A stretch of DNA of 32,423 nt from Candidatus Zixiibacteriota bacterium (GTDB taxonomy: Bacteria; Zixibacteria; MSB-5A5; CAIYYT01): the NCBI GenBank assembly GCA_020853795.1, contig JADYYF010000077.1:1-32423 (forward strand), given 5' to 3'. The position numbers and the translations under genes were made by a program. How positions within the stretch are numbered: the stretch's first letter is position 1; each line of letters starts with the position of its first letter. Positions 31,597 to 32,423 of the stretch are shown here, in pieces. The notes under the pieces are model-generated. The model did not search any database, was not told the DNA's origin, and saw nothing but the letters and a program-made list of their open reading frames with translations.

Positions 31597-32423
31597 ATGA
31601 GAAAATACTTGCTGATCATCTTGCTGATCGGATCATCGTTGCTGTTCGGGACGCGGACGTCGTACGCCCAGATCAGCGACGCTGCGGTGCTGTTTCTGCG
31701 TATTGCGCCGAACGCCCGCAGCGCCGGGATGGGTGAGGCGTTTGTGGCGATTGCCGACGACGCCTCGTCGACGCATTGGAATCCCGCCGGACTCGGCGAG
31801 TATCCGTTGGCGCATGCCTGGTACCAGTTCAGTCTGGGCGACGATTCGCGGCTGAAGGAACTGGCGCAGCAGGCGTTTGACGGCAAGTTGACGCCGGAGT
31901 TTTACGAGAAGATCCAGGGGTGGCAGGTGAAGGGGAACGCGATCAGCCGCCTCAACGGTGAGGAGTGGGTTGAATATGAGACGATCAGCATCGATCCGAA
32001 CCGCACGCTGCTGGCGAACTTATCGCGCCGGCTGGCCGCCGCCGACAAGGAGCGCTTCAAGCAGGCGGTACGCAAAATCTGTTTCGCCAATACCGGTGTA
32101 TCGTTCGACGAGATCAACGGCATCCGCACCAGTCTGCTGAAGATCGGCGGCAAGGCGAGCGTCGATCGCATCAACGCGCTGGCGGAAAATCTGCTGATGT
32201 ACTGGCAGGACTTGCGGTTGAATATTGAAGCGTTCAACACGTTGAAGCAGCGTGCTGCCGACGTGGCCGCCGACGTGCAATTGGCGGACGAGGAATTGAC
32301 CGAAATCGAGTCGTTGGCGACGGCGTGCGAGACGCAAACGCGGCCGAGTGAAATTCAGGTTCCGTATGCGGTGCTCTTGAGTGTTTGGCGCGGGTGGAAC
32401 GTGCCCTGGGAGCAGCGGATTCA
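31597..32423 (+). CDS. porV: PorV-like outer-membrane protein, 3' truncated by window edge
   Basis: Open from ATG 31597 to the last base; 275 codons are visible. AAGGAG lies eight bases before the start. The signal peptide (MRKYLLIILLIGSSLLF..., ending YAQ) is followed by the PorV/PorQ signature: AAVLFLRIAPNARSAGMGEA, VAIADDASSTHWNPAGLGEY. In P. gingivalis PorV shuttles type IX cargo to PorU. After about residue 68, where known PorV proteins enter their second strand, comes about 200 residues of polar, helix-prone sequence (LKELAQQAFDGKLTPEFYEK, ADVAADVQLADEELTEIESL) before the window ends. This looks like a large insertion between barrel strands. The pairing with the PorU-like gene supports the call. 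Confidence 0.82.
   Translation, partial: MRKYLLIILLIGSSLLFGTRTSYAQISDAAVLFLRIAPNARSAGMGEAFVAIADDASSTHWNPAGLGEYPLAHAWYQFSLGDDSRLKELAQQAFDGKLTPEFYEKIQGWQVKGNAISRLNGEEWVEYETISIDPNRTLLANLSRRLAAADKERFKQAVRKICFANTGVSFDEINGIRTSLLKIGGKASVDRINALAENLLMYWQDLRLNIEAFNTLKQRAADVAADVQLADEELTEIESLATACETQTRPSEIQVPYAVLLSVWRGWNVPWEQRI

Noticed and set aside
1-32423. CRISPR arrays, insertion sequences, phage genes and rRNA
   Set aside because: No regularly spaced repeats, transposase or phage structural motifs, or rRNA-like stretches were seen on either strand.

Overview
The window is GC-rich bacterial chromosome with dense, short-spaced genes. Several traits point to the FCB superphylum outside classical Bacteroidota, and I would guess candidate phylum Zixibacteria or a close relative. 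These are the order ftsH-folP-cdaA, a type IX secretion pair (PorU-like sortase then PorV-like barrel), a protein ending in two dockerin-type repeats with the ISDAVYLINYIF signature, Carboxypeptidase-regulatory-like TonB receptors, paired DUF3857 proteins, and promoters close to the sigma-70 TTGACA/TATAAT consensus rather than the Bacteroidota type. The phylum is inferred from protein style, not measured.

Layout. 1-2734 (+): ftsH (5' end missing), folP and cdaA, overlapping by 4 and 1 nt, a housekeeping operon. 2735-3099: intergenic stretch with two inverted-repeat elements. 3100-4293 (+): rmuC, possibly leaderless. 4388-8404 (-): a three-gene envelope operon made of a CsgG/TPR lipoprotein, a putative outer-membrane barrel, and a lipoprotein with a cohesin-like domain. 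8830-12378 (+): divergent from it, a secreted M4 metallopeptidase ending in a dockerin. 12439-12830: convergent terminators and structured non-coding DNA. 12831-15320 (-): PAS-repeat LuxR regulator. 15596-18658 (+): TetR regulator and TonB-dependent receptor sharing an operator. 18671-18748 (-): tRNA-His. 18749-19280: no convincing gene. 19346-20038 (-): peroxiredoxin with in-frame UGA (selenocysteine) at the peroxidatic position. 20215-21204 (+): DUF1028 protein. 21212-25094 (-): two DUF3857/transglutaminase-like proteins. 25272-27319 (-): small ORFs and an LRR lipoprotein. 27702 to the end (+): PorU-like sortase and a 3'-truncated PorV-like protein.

How the parts fit. Much of the window concerns the cell envelope: secretion (PorU/PorV), surface lipoproteins, outer-membrane barrels, TonB uptake and secreted proteolysis. 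Two observations stand out. First, the peroxiredoxin reads through a UGA exactly where the catalytic Cys should be. A hairpin with bacterial SECIS geometry follows, and the usual resolving Cys is Thr, so it looks like a selenoprotein of one-catalytic-residue type. Second, a surface lipoprotein with a cohesin-like fold lies in an operon divergent from a secreted protease carrying a dockerin, which suggests a cell-attached protease assembly analogous to a minimal cellulosome. Both are inferences from sequence and are testable.
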